A stretch of 64,000 bases of DNA from Macrosoma leucophasiata (lineage: Eukaryota > Arthropoda > Insecta > Lepidoptera > Hedylidae), in assembly GCA_036365455.1 (NCBI GenBank), contig JAWQUS010000023.1, positions 3,906,001-3,970,000 on the forward strand. Direction: 5' to 3'. Under the pieces are notes generated by a model that did not search any database, was not told the DNA's origin, and saw only the letters and a list, made by a program, of their open reading frames with translations. The translations under genes and the position numbers were made by a program. Positions 20,465 through 31,910 of the stretch are shown piece by piece (position 1 is the stretch's first letter; every line of letters starts with the position of its first letter).

Positions 20465-20560
20465 TGTATGCATCTCCATGCCAAGTTCCAAATGGGGCAG
20501 GCAGAGAGCGTAAAGCGCCAAATATCCTGGTTCCTTTCGTCTTTTATTCATTTGGCTTCG
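20465..20560 (-). pseudogene. RTE-R LINE 3' scrap
   Basis: CATCTCCATGCCAAGTTCC, GGGGCAGGCAGAGAG and CCAAATATCCTGG match the 3' end seen at 4983-5060. Confidence 0.5.
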
Positions 20561-20571
20561 GAATTCTTAAA

Positions 20572-20998
20572 CCCGGCCAAGTGCGAGTCAGGCTCGCACA
20601 CCGAGGGTTCCGTATAGATTAATAAAAATTTTCCTTTCCAAAATCCAAAATCCTTTTGGATTTTGGATTTTTTTATACGTGCTATTAAAAATTGCTTCTC
20701 ATGCCAAATTTCAAGATTCTAAGTAACAATTACCCTGTTGCTTTTGATTCCCTTGAAAGTTTCGAAAATTTGCGGTATAAACGGCTGTATCTTTTGATTT
20801 CGTTGGTTTAGAAGTTTTGACTTTTTCACAGCTAAAAAGAACAGAAGACTTGAGTATTTGATGTACATTTCAATTAAGTACCTCCACGCGTTCCTGAGAA
20901 AAAGGGTCTTGACAGATAGACGGACGAACGGACAACAAAATGATCCTATAAGGGTGCAGTTTTTTTCCTTTCGAGGTATGGAACCCTGTAAATGAATA
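20572..20998 (+). repeat. L repeat (CCGGCCAAGTGCGAGTC...)
   Basis: It starts CCCGGCCAAGTGCGAGTCAG, contains AGGGTTCCGTA, GACAGATAGACGGACGAACG and ends near TATGGAACCCTGTAAATG. This is a very common lepidopteran intergenic repeat. A short ATCCAAAATCC/GGATTTTGGAT hairpin lies at about 20640-20668. Confidence 0.6.
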
Positions 20999-21689
20999 AA
21001 ATTACGGGACATTCCTCAGATGTCAATTAGGGTTGCTGAGGATTCCTCTTCCTCTTCCTCATAATGAGGAAGTTCCGCAATATTTTGGGTTCCTCAACCG
21101 TTTCCGCATCCTCAAAAATTTTTTAAAAAATCTTCTTCCGCTACCGCTTCCTCAAAATTTAAGAGGAATTTATGAGGAATTTTGTTGTGCATGCGCGTCG
21201 CGTATCGATGGCAACGCACACGCCGCAACGCGGTGCCAGGCCGAACAGGCGAGCGAGAACTTCCCACCCGCCACCGGCGCTGTTCCTTGATTGTTTGTTT
21301 TAATTTTATTGACATACATTATTTTGTTTATACGCGTACTCAACTTAAAAAATCGAAATATTCGGGGCTTTACAGAACTGTATCTTTACAATACCTATCT
21401 TCTCTTCCATCAAATGTACCAGCAAACGACTTTTTAGCAATGCTGCATTGGTATATGATGAGCTATAAAACCGGTTGTTGGGGAAACAGCGTCCAAATAT
21501 TTTTTTATAAAAATTAACCTCCCTGTTAAAAATAAATTTTGATTAATAGTATTCAATTCTTTTATTTTGATTAATAATATACGACTTAAATACCTAATTA
21601 ACAAAGAAATAAAGACTGCATTCTTATTTTCATTTCAATTCCTAAATGAAATTGTGTCATTCACTCATCTTTTTTTTTGGTGTGCGTGT

Positions 21690-22845
21690 TTTTTTTTTTA
21701 TGTCTGTAGGTTGACAGACAAGCAGACGGGCCACCTGATGGAAAGTGGTCACCGTCGCCTATGAACATTTGCAACACCAGGGGAGTTGCCAACGCGCTGC
21801 CAGCCCTGAAGGACTCTTTAGGCGCCATTTTTGAAGAATCTCTTAATGTAGCACCTAGGGAACACCTCAGAGGGCAGTTCGTTCCACAATTTACACGTTT
21901 CACAAGAACGAACGTGAAAACCGTAAAAGTACGGTGTAGGAAAATAGATGGTGGCACCATGTCAAACAGTTCAGCAGAGCACTCACCATTGTAGAGACGG
22001 TACAACACGCACATACTCCTAATGTCTCTGCGTAGGCTCAGATGTTCGAGCCTGTCAGTAAGTCCTGAATCGTTAACAATACGAACGGCGCGTTTTTGTA
22101 GGGAGTCAAGTGGACCAAGCTAGTATTTGGGGGCTCCCGCATACAAATGAGTATGAGTAGTAGTAGCTGCCCCGAAGTGAAAGTGAATACTGCCTGGCTT
22201 TGTTAAGCACCCCTAGCTTTTTGGATGCCAACTTGGTCTTACACTCAATGTGACTCCCGAATTGCACTTCGTTCGATATGTCAACGCCCAGGATACCGAT
22301 ACTCTTACCAACGGCGATCGCAATGCCCTGGAACTGTGGTGCTACAATGCATGGCGTTTTTTTAGCGGTGAACGTGCAGACTTGTATCTTCGAGGGGTTG
22401 AACTGCATTAAATTAAGTCGACCCAAATCCGAGACCCGCTCCAGAGAGTGCTCGATTTCAGACACAAGTCTAGTCCTTCTTTCCTCGATAAGTGTCCGAG
22501 AGGCATTTGCACGGCTAGTGGCATATCCCGTACTATCATCGGTATAGAATGAAAATTTGAGTTTTGCTCCAACATTTCATTGATGTGCAGAAGAAAAAGC
22601 GTGGGAGATAGCACAGAGCCTTGCGGCACACCAGCGTTGATAGGTAGTCTGTATGAGCGCTGACCGTCAACTAAGACTTGTATATAACGCTCAGACAGAA
22701 AGCTGGCTGTCCAGTTGCATAGCCTCTCGGAAAGACCGTAGGATGGAAGTTTCGCAAGAAGTGCCCTGTGCCAGACCCGGTCAAAGCCCTTAGCAATGTC
22801 GTTGTGTAGATATGTCACTGAACTCGTCCTTAACTGCTGGACCAA
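21690..22845 (-). pseudogene. CR1/Jockey-type LINE, 5'-truncated reverse transcriptase
   Basis: On the minus strand the start is inside the reverse transcriptase: DIAKGFDRVWHRALLAKLPS, then GVPQGSVLSPTLFLLHIN. A frameshift near 22560 precedes the catalytic YTDDSTGYATS box. Then SEIEHSLERVSDLGRLNLMQ and FNPSKIQVCTFTAKKT, further breaks, and the terminal MCVLYRLYNGECSAELFD. The 3' UTR ends CCATCAGGTGGCCCGTC and an A tail at 21690-21700. Several frames are needed, so it is dead. It sits inside the hAT-like element. Confidence 0.8.
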
Positions 22846-22902
22846 TTTTGATGATTCTATATCGTGTGTTTTGAGAATGGTTTAGATTTTAGATTCATAG
22901 TA

Positions 22903-22967
22903 AAAATAATTAAAAGAGCATTTTGTAGTGGACCAACCACTACAAAATGCTCTTTTAATTATTTTTT
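22903..22967. repeat. Near-perfect hairpin
   Basis: Arms AAAGAGCATTTTGTAGTGG and CCACTACAAAATGCTCTTT, extended by TTAATTATTT, with a 3-4 base loop. It lies just outside the truncated LINE end. Confidence 0.75.
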
Positions 22968-23054
22968 TTGTATATATATACTTAGTTAAGTAGATAGAGA
23001 CAGGACAGCGGACATATTTATAACTTCGTATCATCCTCTTCTCATCTTTCTGTA

Positions 23055-23389
23055 GCGCGCAAGCGATCTACTCGATTAAGCGATACGGGTGCGGTCGGGT
23101 GTGTGCCGGGTGACCACTAGTGGCAAAATAAAATGCGTATTTTCGTGCTTCGGAGAGCAGGACGCCGACGGTCCCGGTTGCTATCGACAGATAGCAGTCG
23201 TTAAACCTTGTTGGAGGCTTTATGGGCGGTTTGAAAACATCCGACAGCGGGTTGGCCACTAACCCTTGCAAGTAACTCCACCAACCTGCATTGGAGCAGC
23301 GTGGTGGAGTAAGTTCCAGACCTCCCCTCAAGAAGGGGAGAGACTCGTGCCCAGCAGTGGGATGTTTCAAGGGTTGCTATTATTATTAT
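23055..23389 (+). mobile_element. SINE-B, 5'-truncated
   Basis: Starts GCGCAAGCGATCTACTCG. The 5S-like box reads CGGGTGACCACTAG. Tail TTGCTATTATTATTATG. Confidence 0.8.
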
Positions 23390-23548
23390 GTCATCTGCTT
23401 CCTCTTCCTCATCCGCATCCTCTTCCTCATAAAAATATCCTCTTCCTCATCCGCATCCTCTAAATTGGCGCATCACAATTCCTCTTCTTCCTCCTCTTCC
23501 TCATAATCACTTCCTCAACAACCCTAATGTCAATGTATGGCTCCGTAA

Positions 23549-23829
23549 TATAGAGCAACACGAGCCACCGACCGCCGCGGCGGACCGGAGGGGAGTAGCC
23601 ATAGCGTTTATTACCGATGCAAAACAGTCTGTAAATGCGTGCGACACACACGCACACTACAAAAATCGTCTATTACTACGAAACTCACACCTTGACTTTA
23701 ACAAAATACAGAAACAAATTTCACGCACACACTTAAATATCTAGGCGACAGGTATAGGCCCATTTGGGCTTGTACTTTGACAGAGGGGAAAGCCTGCATA
23801 TGGCTACGCCCTTCTGGTGTTACTCTATG
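23549..23829 (-). mobile_element. MITE-E, copy 2
   Basis: Long arms GCCACCGACCGCCGCGG...GGAGGGGAGTAGCCAT are kept at the left end. The right end reads GTTACTCTATG. Flanks CTCCGTAA and AATGGAAG do not match, so one side was altered after insertion. Confidence 0.75.
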
Positions 23830-24102
23830 AATGGAAGTGACAAAGTTAAACAAGCATGCACTTCACATTGATATTAAGTGATGAATGCAGGACAAAATGC
23901 AGATGCGTTACCACTCCTAAGGAGTCAGGAGTGGTGATGCCTCTGTGCCGTGTTATGCCTCTGTGCCGGAAATTACAGGGCCGTAAATTACCACCTGACC
24001 GGAACACGATAGTACTGAACACTACCATTTAGCTGCAAGCATATTAGGTAATGCGGTAGGGCCTACGCCCGCGAGTTCCGTCACTGAAGCAATACCACCA
24101 GT
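23830..24102 (-). mobile_element. SINE-A with internal rearrangement
   Basis: The head CTACCACCAGT (here ATACCACCAGT) is present. AGGAGTCAGGAGTGG and a repeated GTGCCGTGTTATGCCTC show a small internal duplication. Confidence 0.7.
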
Positions 24103-24171
24103 AAAATTTTAATATGACCTTAAAATATGTTTTGAAAGAATAAAAAAAATAAAGTAAAATGGAGAGATTAA

Positions 24172-24240
24172 TTTGACTTCAGGCGGGATTTGAACCTTTT
24201 AACACTGGGATCTTTAGTCCAGCCGACCATCCATACATGA
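24172..24240 (-). repeat. tRNA-K repeat, worn
   Basis: TTGACTTCAGGCGGGATTTG on the plus strand is the 3' half of the cloverleaf (compare 25385). The rest is too changed to fold. Confidence 0.45.
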
Positions 24241-24547
24241 AGTTGTTTAGGTATCTCTGTCTCAACCTAGGCTATCGTATACCAATATTAGCTAAAGAAA
24301 TTACAACACAAAAAAAATATTTTTCAGTTCAAAAATTGAAGGGGGCGAAGGGATAGGTACTTCTTTTTTTCCAATGTATCGATAGTCAGATTTTTTGGGA
24401 AGAATATACCTTTTTTGCCTAAACTCTGTGTTATTAATTGTAATATCAATTAACATGTTCGTTTTCTTTAGATTGTGGTAATAATACCGATATTTTTCGC
24501 AACATGCAAATGACCTTTTAGAAAATAAAAAGGAGGGGAAAGAAAAA

Positions 24548-24604
24548 TTTGACTTAGAGTAGGAGTCGAACCTGCGACCTCAGGATAATCAGTCCAGCCG
24601 CTTT
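24548..24604 (-). repeat. tRNA-K repeat, truncated
   Basis: GGAGTCGAACCTGCGACCTC is a good T-arm/B-box complement. The acceptor and D-arm side is lost at about 24600. Confidence 0.5.
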
Positions 24605-24631
24605 AATAATTTCTAATAATCATTTCAATCA

Positions 24632-24780
24632 TTTTTTTTATGTAATGGAAGTGGCAAACAAGCATGCAGTTCACATTGATGTTCAGTTATGACTGCAGCC
24701 TATAGACACCCACACAAAGAACAAGGTCAAAATGCAGATGCCTTATACCTCTGTGCCGGAAATTACAGGGCCGTAAAATA
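24632..24780 (-). mobile_element. SINE-A, 5'-truncated
   Basis: T run and TGTAATGGAAGTGGC at the left; stops at GGCCGTAAAATA. Confidence 0.8.
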
Positions 24781-25384
24781 CAATCCTAACGGCCATTTTC
24801 AGCAACGTGTTCTTGTAAACCAGCGTAATACTTTCAAAGTGTGTAACATTTTATTTGAAGAATCGTTTAAAATACAGTTTACGTATGACACCTTAACACC
24901 ACTTTTGTGATGTAATAAATGTACATTATTCTGTGCTTTGATGTATATATATTATTATTTAAACTTAATTTTTAAATGATTTTAAAAAATATGTTTATTT
25001 TTAAAGATATAAATGATTTTTAAATATATTTTTTTAAGATATAAATTGGCATAATGTGTATATTCTGGCATAATGTTACTCATTATTATTTTTTTGTTTA
25101 TTACTTCACGAATCTTAAACGAATCTTAAAGTAAATTGAATAGACTATAAAATACATTTAATTTAAACTTCTTCATCACTAGTTGTTTAACTAATGGCCA
25201 ATCAATATAACTTTAGACCTTCACCTCGTTTCTGTTTCTACCTTGAAGATATCTTCACGCAACTAGTTCAAGTCTGGAGCAGGGTTTATCAAAATCTGAA
25301 TAATAATTCGTTGATTTTATATTATTTCGCATTCACACATGCTAGTGAAATATATTTTTTAAAGAAAAATGGAAAGAAAAATTT

Positions 25385-25459
25385 GACTTCAGGCGAGACT
25401 CGAACTCGCGGCCACTGGGAATCTAGTCCAGCAGCTCTTCCAACTCAGCTACCGAAGTC
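25385..25459 (-). tRNA. tRNA-like element (tRNA-K), possible pseudogene
   Basis: On the minus strand: stem ACTTCGG/CTGAAGT, TAGC...GAGC D-arm with one mismatch, anticodon stem CTGGA/CCCAG around loop CTAGATT, and a perfect T-arm GCGAG-TTCGAGT-CTCGC. TTTTT follows at once, as a pol III terminator. The loop would give anticodon AGA (Ser), but there is no long variable arm, so it is not a normal tRNA-Ser. Flanks are shared with 61730-61805, so the unit is a dispersed repeat. Confidence 0.45.
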
Positions 25460-25577
25460 CTGCCCGATTTGTCAAATCTTTCCTTCACATTTATTGCTTT
25501 GCTTTATGGTGTTTTGTTGTGATACATACATACATTCGGGGAGGAGCGGTAACATTTTCACACAACACAATTTTTTT

Positions 25578-25862
25578 ACTGGTGGTAGAGCTCCAGTGAC
25601 GGAGCTCGCGGGCGTAGGCACCACCGCATTACCTAATATACTTGCCGCCAAATTGTAGTGTTCAGCACTATCGTGTTCCGATCAGGTGGTAATGTACGGC
25701 CCTGTAATTTCCGGCACAGAGGCATAACACTTTAGGGCTCAGGAGTGGTAACGCATCTGCATGTTGACCTTGGTCTTTCTGTGGGTGTCTATAGGCTGCA
25801 GTCATCACTTAACATCTATGTGAACTGCATGTTGTTTACCACTTCCATTACATAAAAAAAAA
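25578..25862 (+). mobile_element. SINE-A, full length
   Basis: ACTGGTGGTAGAGCTCC to ACATAAAAAAAAA; young subfamily. A SINE-B fragment abuts its tail. Confidence 0.85.
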
Positions 25863-25869
25863 GAAAATG

Positions 25870-25994
25870 GAAGCACGGAAACGCGCATTTAATTTGCCAC
25901 TAGCGGTCACACATCACACACCTGACGGCACCCGTATCGCTTAACCGAGAAGATCGCTAACGATATACACCAGCCGCGGGGCCATGCGCGCTTC
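25870..25994 (-). mobile_element. SINE-B 5' half
   Basis: Only the 5S-like head (minus strand CGGTTAAGCGATACGGG) and the first body block remain. Confidence 0.7.
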
Positions 25995-26350
25995 TTTCAG
26001 GGCATTCAGGACATTAGTAAAGAACATACATTTCTAGCTTTTACAAACTTTATTGGCAAACTTATTTCACCTGTATCAAAATCAATTTCTCCAATTTAAC
26101 AACGTCTGTAAATTTCAGTTCACTTTCAAATCAAATTCCATCCATTATTCATGATCGCTGTAATGCGAGATGGTGCTGTATAATTATCACTTCGCCAAGT
26201 CAACGCTTCGATGTCTTGTCGATAGCTTGGGAATTGCATATGCATGCGAGTGATAGCGGTTTAACACTACTGTAATAGGCTTCACAGTTCTAGTAACTTG
26301 TTGGCTAGGTAATTCTGTGAGTTGTGGACTTATAGAACAGTTAAACGATT

Positions 26351-26581
26351 ATGAAATTACATCATTTTATACTCGCGTTGTTTTTAGTGTTTCATACTAA
26401 AAGGACGTTCTGCACTGCAATATCATTTCATTCATCCAAATATGCTGCAAAACTAATGTTCACGCATATTTATAATCAAGAAACTATATATCCACTAGGT
26501 TGCCTATCAAAATTTGGCCGCCAGTATTTTATATTTTTTTTTGGGGAAATAATTTTATCTGTATATTTAAATACCTATTAA
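26351..26581 (+). CDS. Possible signal-peptide exon, unknown gene
   Basis: The 76-codon frame begins MKLHHFILALFLVFH, a plausible secretory signal, then TKRTFCTAISF. The repeat-free upstream 300 bp could be a promoter. No homology is recognised, codons are AT-rich, and no good donor is seen where the signal ends. The chance of a random frame is high. Confidence 0.2.
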   Translation: MKLHHFILALFLVFHTKRTFCTAISFHSSKYAAKLMFTHIYNQETIYPLGCLSKFGRQYFIFFFGEIILSVYLNTY

Positions 26582-26796
26582 GACACCGAGTTGTCTCTCA
26601 CACTCTACGCACGACTGCCCGAAAACAATCTTAGCGTGTACACGTTTCTATTGGTCTTGTCTGTAGTAGACACGAAAAGTTTTCGTCTCTAAATCAGACA
26701 AAATTCTTGTCGGGTAGATAAGAAATTGGTCTCATCTGCAGTAGACGCGGTGAAAGTTCTTTGCGTGTACCTACAAGGGCTCTTACTAAACATTAT

Positions 26797-27086
26797 GGGG
26801 GGGAGGCCTGGAGCTTACTCTACCATGCTGCTCTAATGCGGATTGATAGAGATACGGGTTAGTGGCCAACCCGCTGGCGGGTGTTTTCAAACCGCCCATA
26901 AGGCCTCTGAGAACAACTGCTATCTGTCGATAACAACCGGTACCGACAGCTTAACGTGCCCTCCGATGCACGGAAACGCGCATTTTAATTTGCCACTAGC
27001 GGTCACCCATCACACAACCGACCGCGCCCGTAACGAGTAGGTAGATCGCTTCCGATCTACACCAGCCGCGGGGCCATGCGCGCTTC
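26797..27086 (-). mobile_element. SINE-B lacking its 3' tail
   Basis: Starts at GGGGGGGAGGCCTGGAGC and ends GGGGCCATGCGCGC. The AATAATGG tail block is missing. Confidence 0.75.
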
Positions 27087-27729
27087 ATTAATTGCTCTTA
27101 CTTAATTGTTTACTAACGGCCATTTACAGTAACTAGTTCTTATAAATCAGCGCAATATATTTTAATAAACCTTTTATTTGAAGGCATCTTAAAATACAGT
27201 CCACGTATCACCCCTTTACACTACTACCATACACTAACATATTATTCCTTAGTACGAGACAACTACATATAAAATTGAGGAAATTGTAAGATAAGTTTCA
27301 CACGTACGTATACAGTGTAAGTTTAATCAAGGTAGTTGCGAGTCTGATACCGGCTTTACATTAAGCTGCCCTACATACACGCCAACCCGGTTTAAATGGC
27401 AATCGGCCAAAACCATTCTACATTCTACAAACGTTCGATTAAATCGACGGACACTGAAATTTTCTACAATGTAGCGAGAATCTGATTCGATTAAATGTTT
27501 AATTTAAAATATATTTTGACGTTAAACATATCGTTTAAAATATTGCAAGCACGATTTTAATCTGCGTAGCTTTGCCAATGTTGGTATGTTTCTACTTTTA
27601 TTGGGGTTTCGTGACTCGTAACAAGGAAAAAAAACAGAACCCTTAAAAAATTAATCGGCTGTCCGTCTGATACAACCGATTTTGCTCCGAATGTACAGGT
27701 CTTGAACCAAATCAGTGATTCAAACACGA
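27087..27729. other. No gene; weak scraps only
   Basis: AT-rich spacer. GGGTTTCGTGACTCGTAACA at about 27604 is a phrase from a common lepidopteran repeat. Confidence 0.4.
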
Positions 27730-28005
27730 TTTTTTATGTAAGGCAGGTGGCAAACAACCACGCAGTTCACATGGATGTTAAGTGACGACTGCAGCTTATA
27801 GACATCTACACAAAAACCAGAGGTCAAGACGCAGATGACCTGAGACGTAAATTGTTATGTCTCTGTGATAGTTATTAAGGGGCGGCCATACATTACCATT
27901 TATCCGAAACACGATAGTGTTGAACACTTCCATTTTACGGCAGATAGATTAGGTAATGCGATGGTGCCTACGCCTTAGAGTCCCTGCAGAGCTCTACCAC
28001 CACTA
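27730..28005 (-). mobile_element. SINE-A, older subfamily
   Basis: T run, TTATGTCTCTGTGATAGTTA and GGCCATACATTACCA; head CTCTACCACCACT. Confidence 0.75.
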
Positions 28006-28151
28006 ACACTTCGTTTATTTTTTACTGCTTATATTTAACTCACTACTTACTCGGTCATTTGTCGGATTACGAATCACTCTTTTGTAAAAAAAAAAACAGA
28101 CTTTAGGGGGTCTAAGGCAGTATTCTATAATCCGACAAATTAAATATTTAT

Positions 28152-28440
28152 CTGCCTCAGTAGCCTAGTGGTAGCAGGCCACTGCAACTACGCTGGAGGT
28201 CCTAGGTTCGATTGCCGGGTTGGAGGCTATCAGAGATAACGGTTTAAAATCCTTTATCTCTAATTCTATTGGGATTCTTCAATTTTTTGGAAGATGATGT
28301 GCCCGGAGATGGCAACAGGCTCGCCACCTGTTACATGGGCTAAAAACGTAGCCGGCGAATCGTGAGTGTTTGCATGTATGCTTGAATGCAAGCATTTACC
28401 TTTCGGGGATTACAGGCGTGAAGTTACGCATCAAATACTT
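28152..28440 (+). mobile_element. SINE-J (tRNA-derived), near full length
   Basis: Starts TGCCTCAGTAGCCTAGTGG, an A box (TAGCCTAGTGG), with B box GGTTCGATTGC 45 bp on. It then has a shared body GGATTCTTCAATTTTTTGG, ATGTGCCCGGAGATGG, GGCGAATCGTGAGTG and the end GGATTACAGGCGTGAAGTTA. A and B boxes at tRNA spacing make a tRNA head likely; no poly-A tail is seen. Confidence 0.75.
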
Positions 28441-30282
28441 CGTAATTGTTGCACAAAGCGTTTGTCGCTTACCGGTGGTCTACTGTGTATAGAATTCCTT
28501 GAACAATGTCGCTCAGTAAACCGTCACCTGCAGTAAACATCGTGATTATCATGAATTCAGTGGTCGTGCATAATTAAAGCAGATCTCAAAGCGCCATTTG
28601 ATATAATTCACGGCTTGAATCAAATTATTTCACTAATTATGTGACTAGTGAGGTACAGCTTGAGTGCAATTAGTCCCACACAAATCACACTCAAACTGTA
28701 CCTCACTATGTTACATATGTACCTTATTAGTTACGTTATTGGTTCTTAACTGGCAGAATAGAATCAACTTTATTTTTTTGTTTATTTTTGTGTGTATGTA
28801 TTGGTTGTTAAAATTTTCGTATAACAAATTTACTACTGAACCGTTTTATGAACAAAAGCTTGAGAATATTATTTTTTCATGCTTAGTTATTCATTTATCG
28901 TCAGGTTCATAAACCTTTCTCCCAAAAAAAATATTTACGGTACAATTGTAACACACAATACACTGTTATTTATGTAGAATTTAAACGAAGTCTCGCAGTT
29001 AATTTTAAAATCCAGAAACTTGCGTACCTATGTTTGCTTATCAACTGCATGCAAACAGCTACACAATACTTTTATCACATGTCCAAAACCATCCAGTTTC
29101 ATATTTGTCTGTTACATGTTCACCTATAAAACTGATGAGCAGACATATAATAAGCTACCTTTTGTTTCAGTATTGTAGGCTAAGTAAACGAAATCGCAGG
29201 CAACGTATTATGCTATAAAATACCATAATGTTATATTGCATGTTCAGATAATTCATATATGAAAGGTTACAAGCTATGTGTCGCGGATGCTCTAACCCAT
29301 AAATCTCTTATTTCTGTAAAACTGAACCAAACCACGTTGTAATGTTCGTTATACCCATCGACGACATAACACAGCTTCTCTTAGGGTTCTATCGTCGATA
29401 GACCTACTCGCAGCGCCACCTATACGAATTTTATAAAAGCATACAACCTTATTTAATACGAAAAGCTCGTGCACAAAACAACCTTTTTTACCAGGGAAAA
29501 TGTTACCCACTTGGGGAGAGAAGTGGGTTATCACAGGGGAGACAGAACTAATCTACCCACTTAAATCCCCTGGGTGTTGCGACTTGTCCGCCCTAAGTGG
29601 TGGGGTTACAGGAACGCTTTAGCACACATCTGCGAATCATATACAAAAGAATCATGCTATATTAATCTACAACTAAACATAACATTATTGTACATTTTAC
29701 ACCAACCATCTTGTCTAGTTAAATACGAACGATACTAACAGCAAATTTGGCTAACGCGTTCTGTCTATTCAAACCTTTAAACTTCTGCTGGCTCAACTGA
29801 CCAAAGCCTGTTTTTACAGCACCAGACAGCCGCGCAAGCGTTGGTGAGTGATTGCCTTGTTCTTAGTTTTTTTTCTACACTTTTTTTTTCTCTATTTTTT
29901 ATCTTCCGCTTTACCGCTTCTGTCACGGTGCGTAGGCATTATGGTTCATGACACACGCAGCATATTTAACAATAATACACCCGTTTATTGAAATTATTAT
30001 TCAATTGAAAGCTGATAAAATATTGCTGATAAAATATGTTACTATTATGCAATTGTTACTACTTGCTAGAATAAGGATTAAAAATGTTATAAAATCTTAA
30101 AATTCGGACTGATTTCTATTGATGCAGCGTTAATATTCAGTTTCGAAAAATTCTGATGGATTGGCATATTTTTTCGATTGGATGATCGAAAAGACCTGCT
30201 TACATCAATTCAGTGTTTTCATCATATCAACCGAAAAATATCCACTGCTGGTCCAAAGCCAAGCCAATCATAAGAGGACATA
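28441..30282. other. 1.8 kb without gene or known repeat
   Basis: One hairpin stands out at 28645-28708: AGTGAGGTACAG and CTGTACCTCACT with a 40-bp loop. Otherwise AT-rich unique-looking sequence. Confidence 0.5.
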
Positions 30283-30487
30283 TCCTCAGGTCAAACCATT
30301 CCAAGTGCAATTACGCAATATGGCCAGCAGGGTCCTGCGATAAAACGCCAAATCGCATGCCAAGCGTAGCGATTATGGTATGCTACGCTTGGCATGCGGT
30401 TTGGCGAACGCAGTGGCGACAGTTTTATTGCAGGACCCTACTGCCCATATTGCGTAATTGCACTTGGAATGGTTTGACCGCCATTGT
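30283..30487. repeat. Repeat-D fold-back
   Basis: Arms of about 90 bp (GGTCAAACCATTCCAAGTGC at the left, its complement at the right; GCATGCCAAGCGTAGC meets GCTACGCTTGGCATGC in the centre). It is two repeat-D pieces head to head. Just left, 30220-30260 holds an RTE-C-like tail (TATCCACTGCTGGTCC). Confidence 0.7.
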
Positions 30488-30687
30488 TCGATAGACTGAC
30501 TGCTCTAGTGGAAAAATTCTCTTCCAGCATAATAAAATTCTGCTACCATGGGCGGCGGGGTCGTCTGATCTAATATTATTAAAAACCAGGACACAAAAAC
30601 CGGAGGCAAAGGAGGCAATAAAGCCGCAAAGGAGGCAATGCGTCTACGTGATACGTAGATAAGTCGATTTGCCTCTATCATATAACT

Positions 30688-30903
30688 TACGTTTCCGTGC
30701 TTCGGAGGGCACGTTAAGCCGTCGGTCCCGGTTGCTATCGATAGATAGCATTCGTTTAACCTTGTCGGAGGCCTTATGGGCGGTTCGAAAACATCTGACA
30801 GCGGGTTGGCCACTAACCCGTATCTCCACCACCCCGCATTGGAGCAGCGTGGTGGAGTAAGCTCCAGGCCTCCCCTCAAAAAGGGGAGAGACTCGTGCCC
30901 AGC
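30688..30903 (+). mobile_element. SINE-B, truncated at both ends
   Basis: Body from GTTTCCGTGCTTCGG to GACTCGTGCCCAGC. Confidence 0.75.
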
Positions 30904-31017
30904 TGTATACTACGGAGGCGTAGCACATAGCTAGGTAATAAGCTACGTAGTACAAAGCAACGTAGCATACGCTAAAAGTGATTTATTTTGATATTCATAA
31001 TAATATATTGATATGTT

Positions 31018-31605
31018 TTATGTTATGAAAGTGGCAAACAAGCATGCAGCTCACAATGATGTTAAGTGATAACTGTAGCCTATAGACACCCATACTCAGA
31101 CCAAGGTCAAAATGCATATGCGTTAACACTACTGAGGCCTAAGGTGTTATGCCTCTGTGCCGGGCATTACACGTCCGTACATTACCACCTAACCGGAACA
31201 CGATAGTGCTGAACACTGCTATTTAGCGGTAAGTATATTAGGTAACTGCCTCGGTAGCCTAGTGGTAGCAGGCCACTACTACTACGCTGAGGTCCTGGGT
31301 TCGATTTCCGGGTAGGGGGTTATCAGAGATGGTGTAAAGTCCTTTATCTCTGGTACCACTGGGATTTTTCCATTTTCTGGAAACTTCCCAGTACCTCGAA
31401 GTTAGGTAATGTGCTATGATGTCAACAGGCTCGACTCCTGATACATGGGCCAATATGTAACCGGCGAATCGTGGGTGTTTAAATGTATGCTTGAATGCAT
31501 GTATTTATCTCTGCCTATCCCTTCGGGGATTACAGGTGTGAAGTTTCGTATATTAGGTAATGCGGTGGAGCCCGCGAGCACCGTCTCTGGAGCTCTACCA
31601 CCAGT
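31018..31605 (-). mobile_element. SINE-A split by SINE-J
   Basis: Tail at 31018, head at 31605. SINE-J sits at 31246-31547 within a duplicated GTATATTAGGTAA. Confidence 0.85.
31246..31547 (+). mobile_element. SINE-J, full length, 13-bp target duplication
   Basis: CTGCCTCGGTAGCCTAGTGG at the start (A box), GGTTCGATTTCC (B box), end GGATTACAGGTGTGAAGTT. Direct repeats GTATATTAGGTAA at 31233-31245 and 31548-31560 frame it, which fixes the family's true ends. Confidence 0.88.
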
Positions 31606-31674
31606 AAAATATGTAATTATTGTGTGGACACAGCCTTAAGAACGTATTTAGGACGTTGGTATCGATTTGATATA

Positions 31675-31910
31675 CATATAATATGGCTACCCATTATACG
31701 TCCCACTGCTGGGCACGAGTCTCTCCCCTTTTTTTTGGGGGGGAGGCCTGTAGTTTACTCCACCACGCTGCTTAACGTGCCCTCCGAAGCACGGAAACGC
31801 GCATTTAATTTGCCACTAGCGGTCACCCATCACACTACCCGACCGCGCCCGTAGTACTTAACCGAGGAGATCGCTTACGATCTACACCAGCCGCTGGGCC
31901 ATGAGCGCTT
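31675..31910 (-). mobile_element. SINE-B with internal deletion, 12-bp target duplication
   Basis: CGATTTGATATA at 31663-31674 and 31911-31922 frames it. The body from GCTGCTCC to CTTAACGTGCC is deleted (CACGCTGCTTAACGTGCC). Confidence 0.85.

Larger units (their letters stand above)
21028..23526. mobile_element. hAT-like element with 8-bp target duplication, carrying a LINE and a SINE-B
   Basis: Ends are TAGGGTTGCTGAGGA on the left and the complement of TAGGGTTGTTGAGGA on the right. Flanks are perfect 8-bp repeats ATGTCAAT at 21020-21027 and 23527-23534. Next to both ends are runs of CCTCTTCCTCATCC-like subterminal repeats (21042-21165, 23397-23515). Inside lie the LINE (21690-22845) and SINE-B (23055-23389). 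No hAT transposase is left, so it is non-autonomous or gutted. Confidence 0.75.

Noticed and set aside
22106..22465. Separate genes for the minus-strand frames at 21.6-22.8 kb
   Set aside because: They are consecutive broken pieces of one LINE reverse transcriptase ORF.
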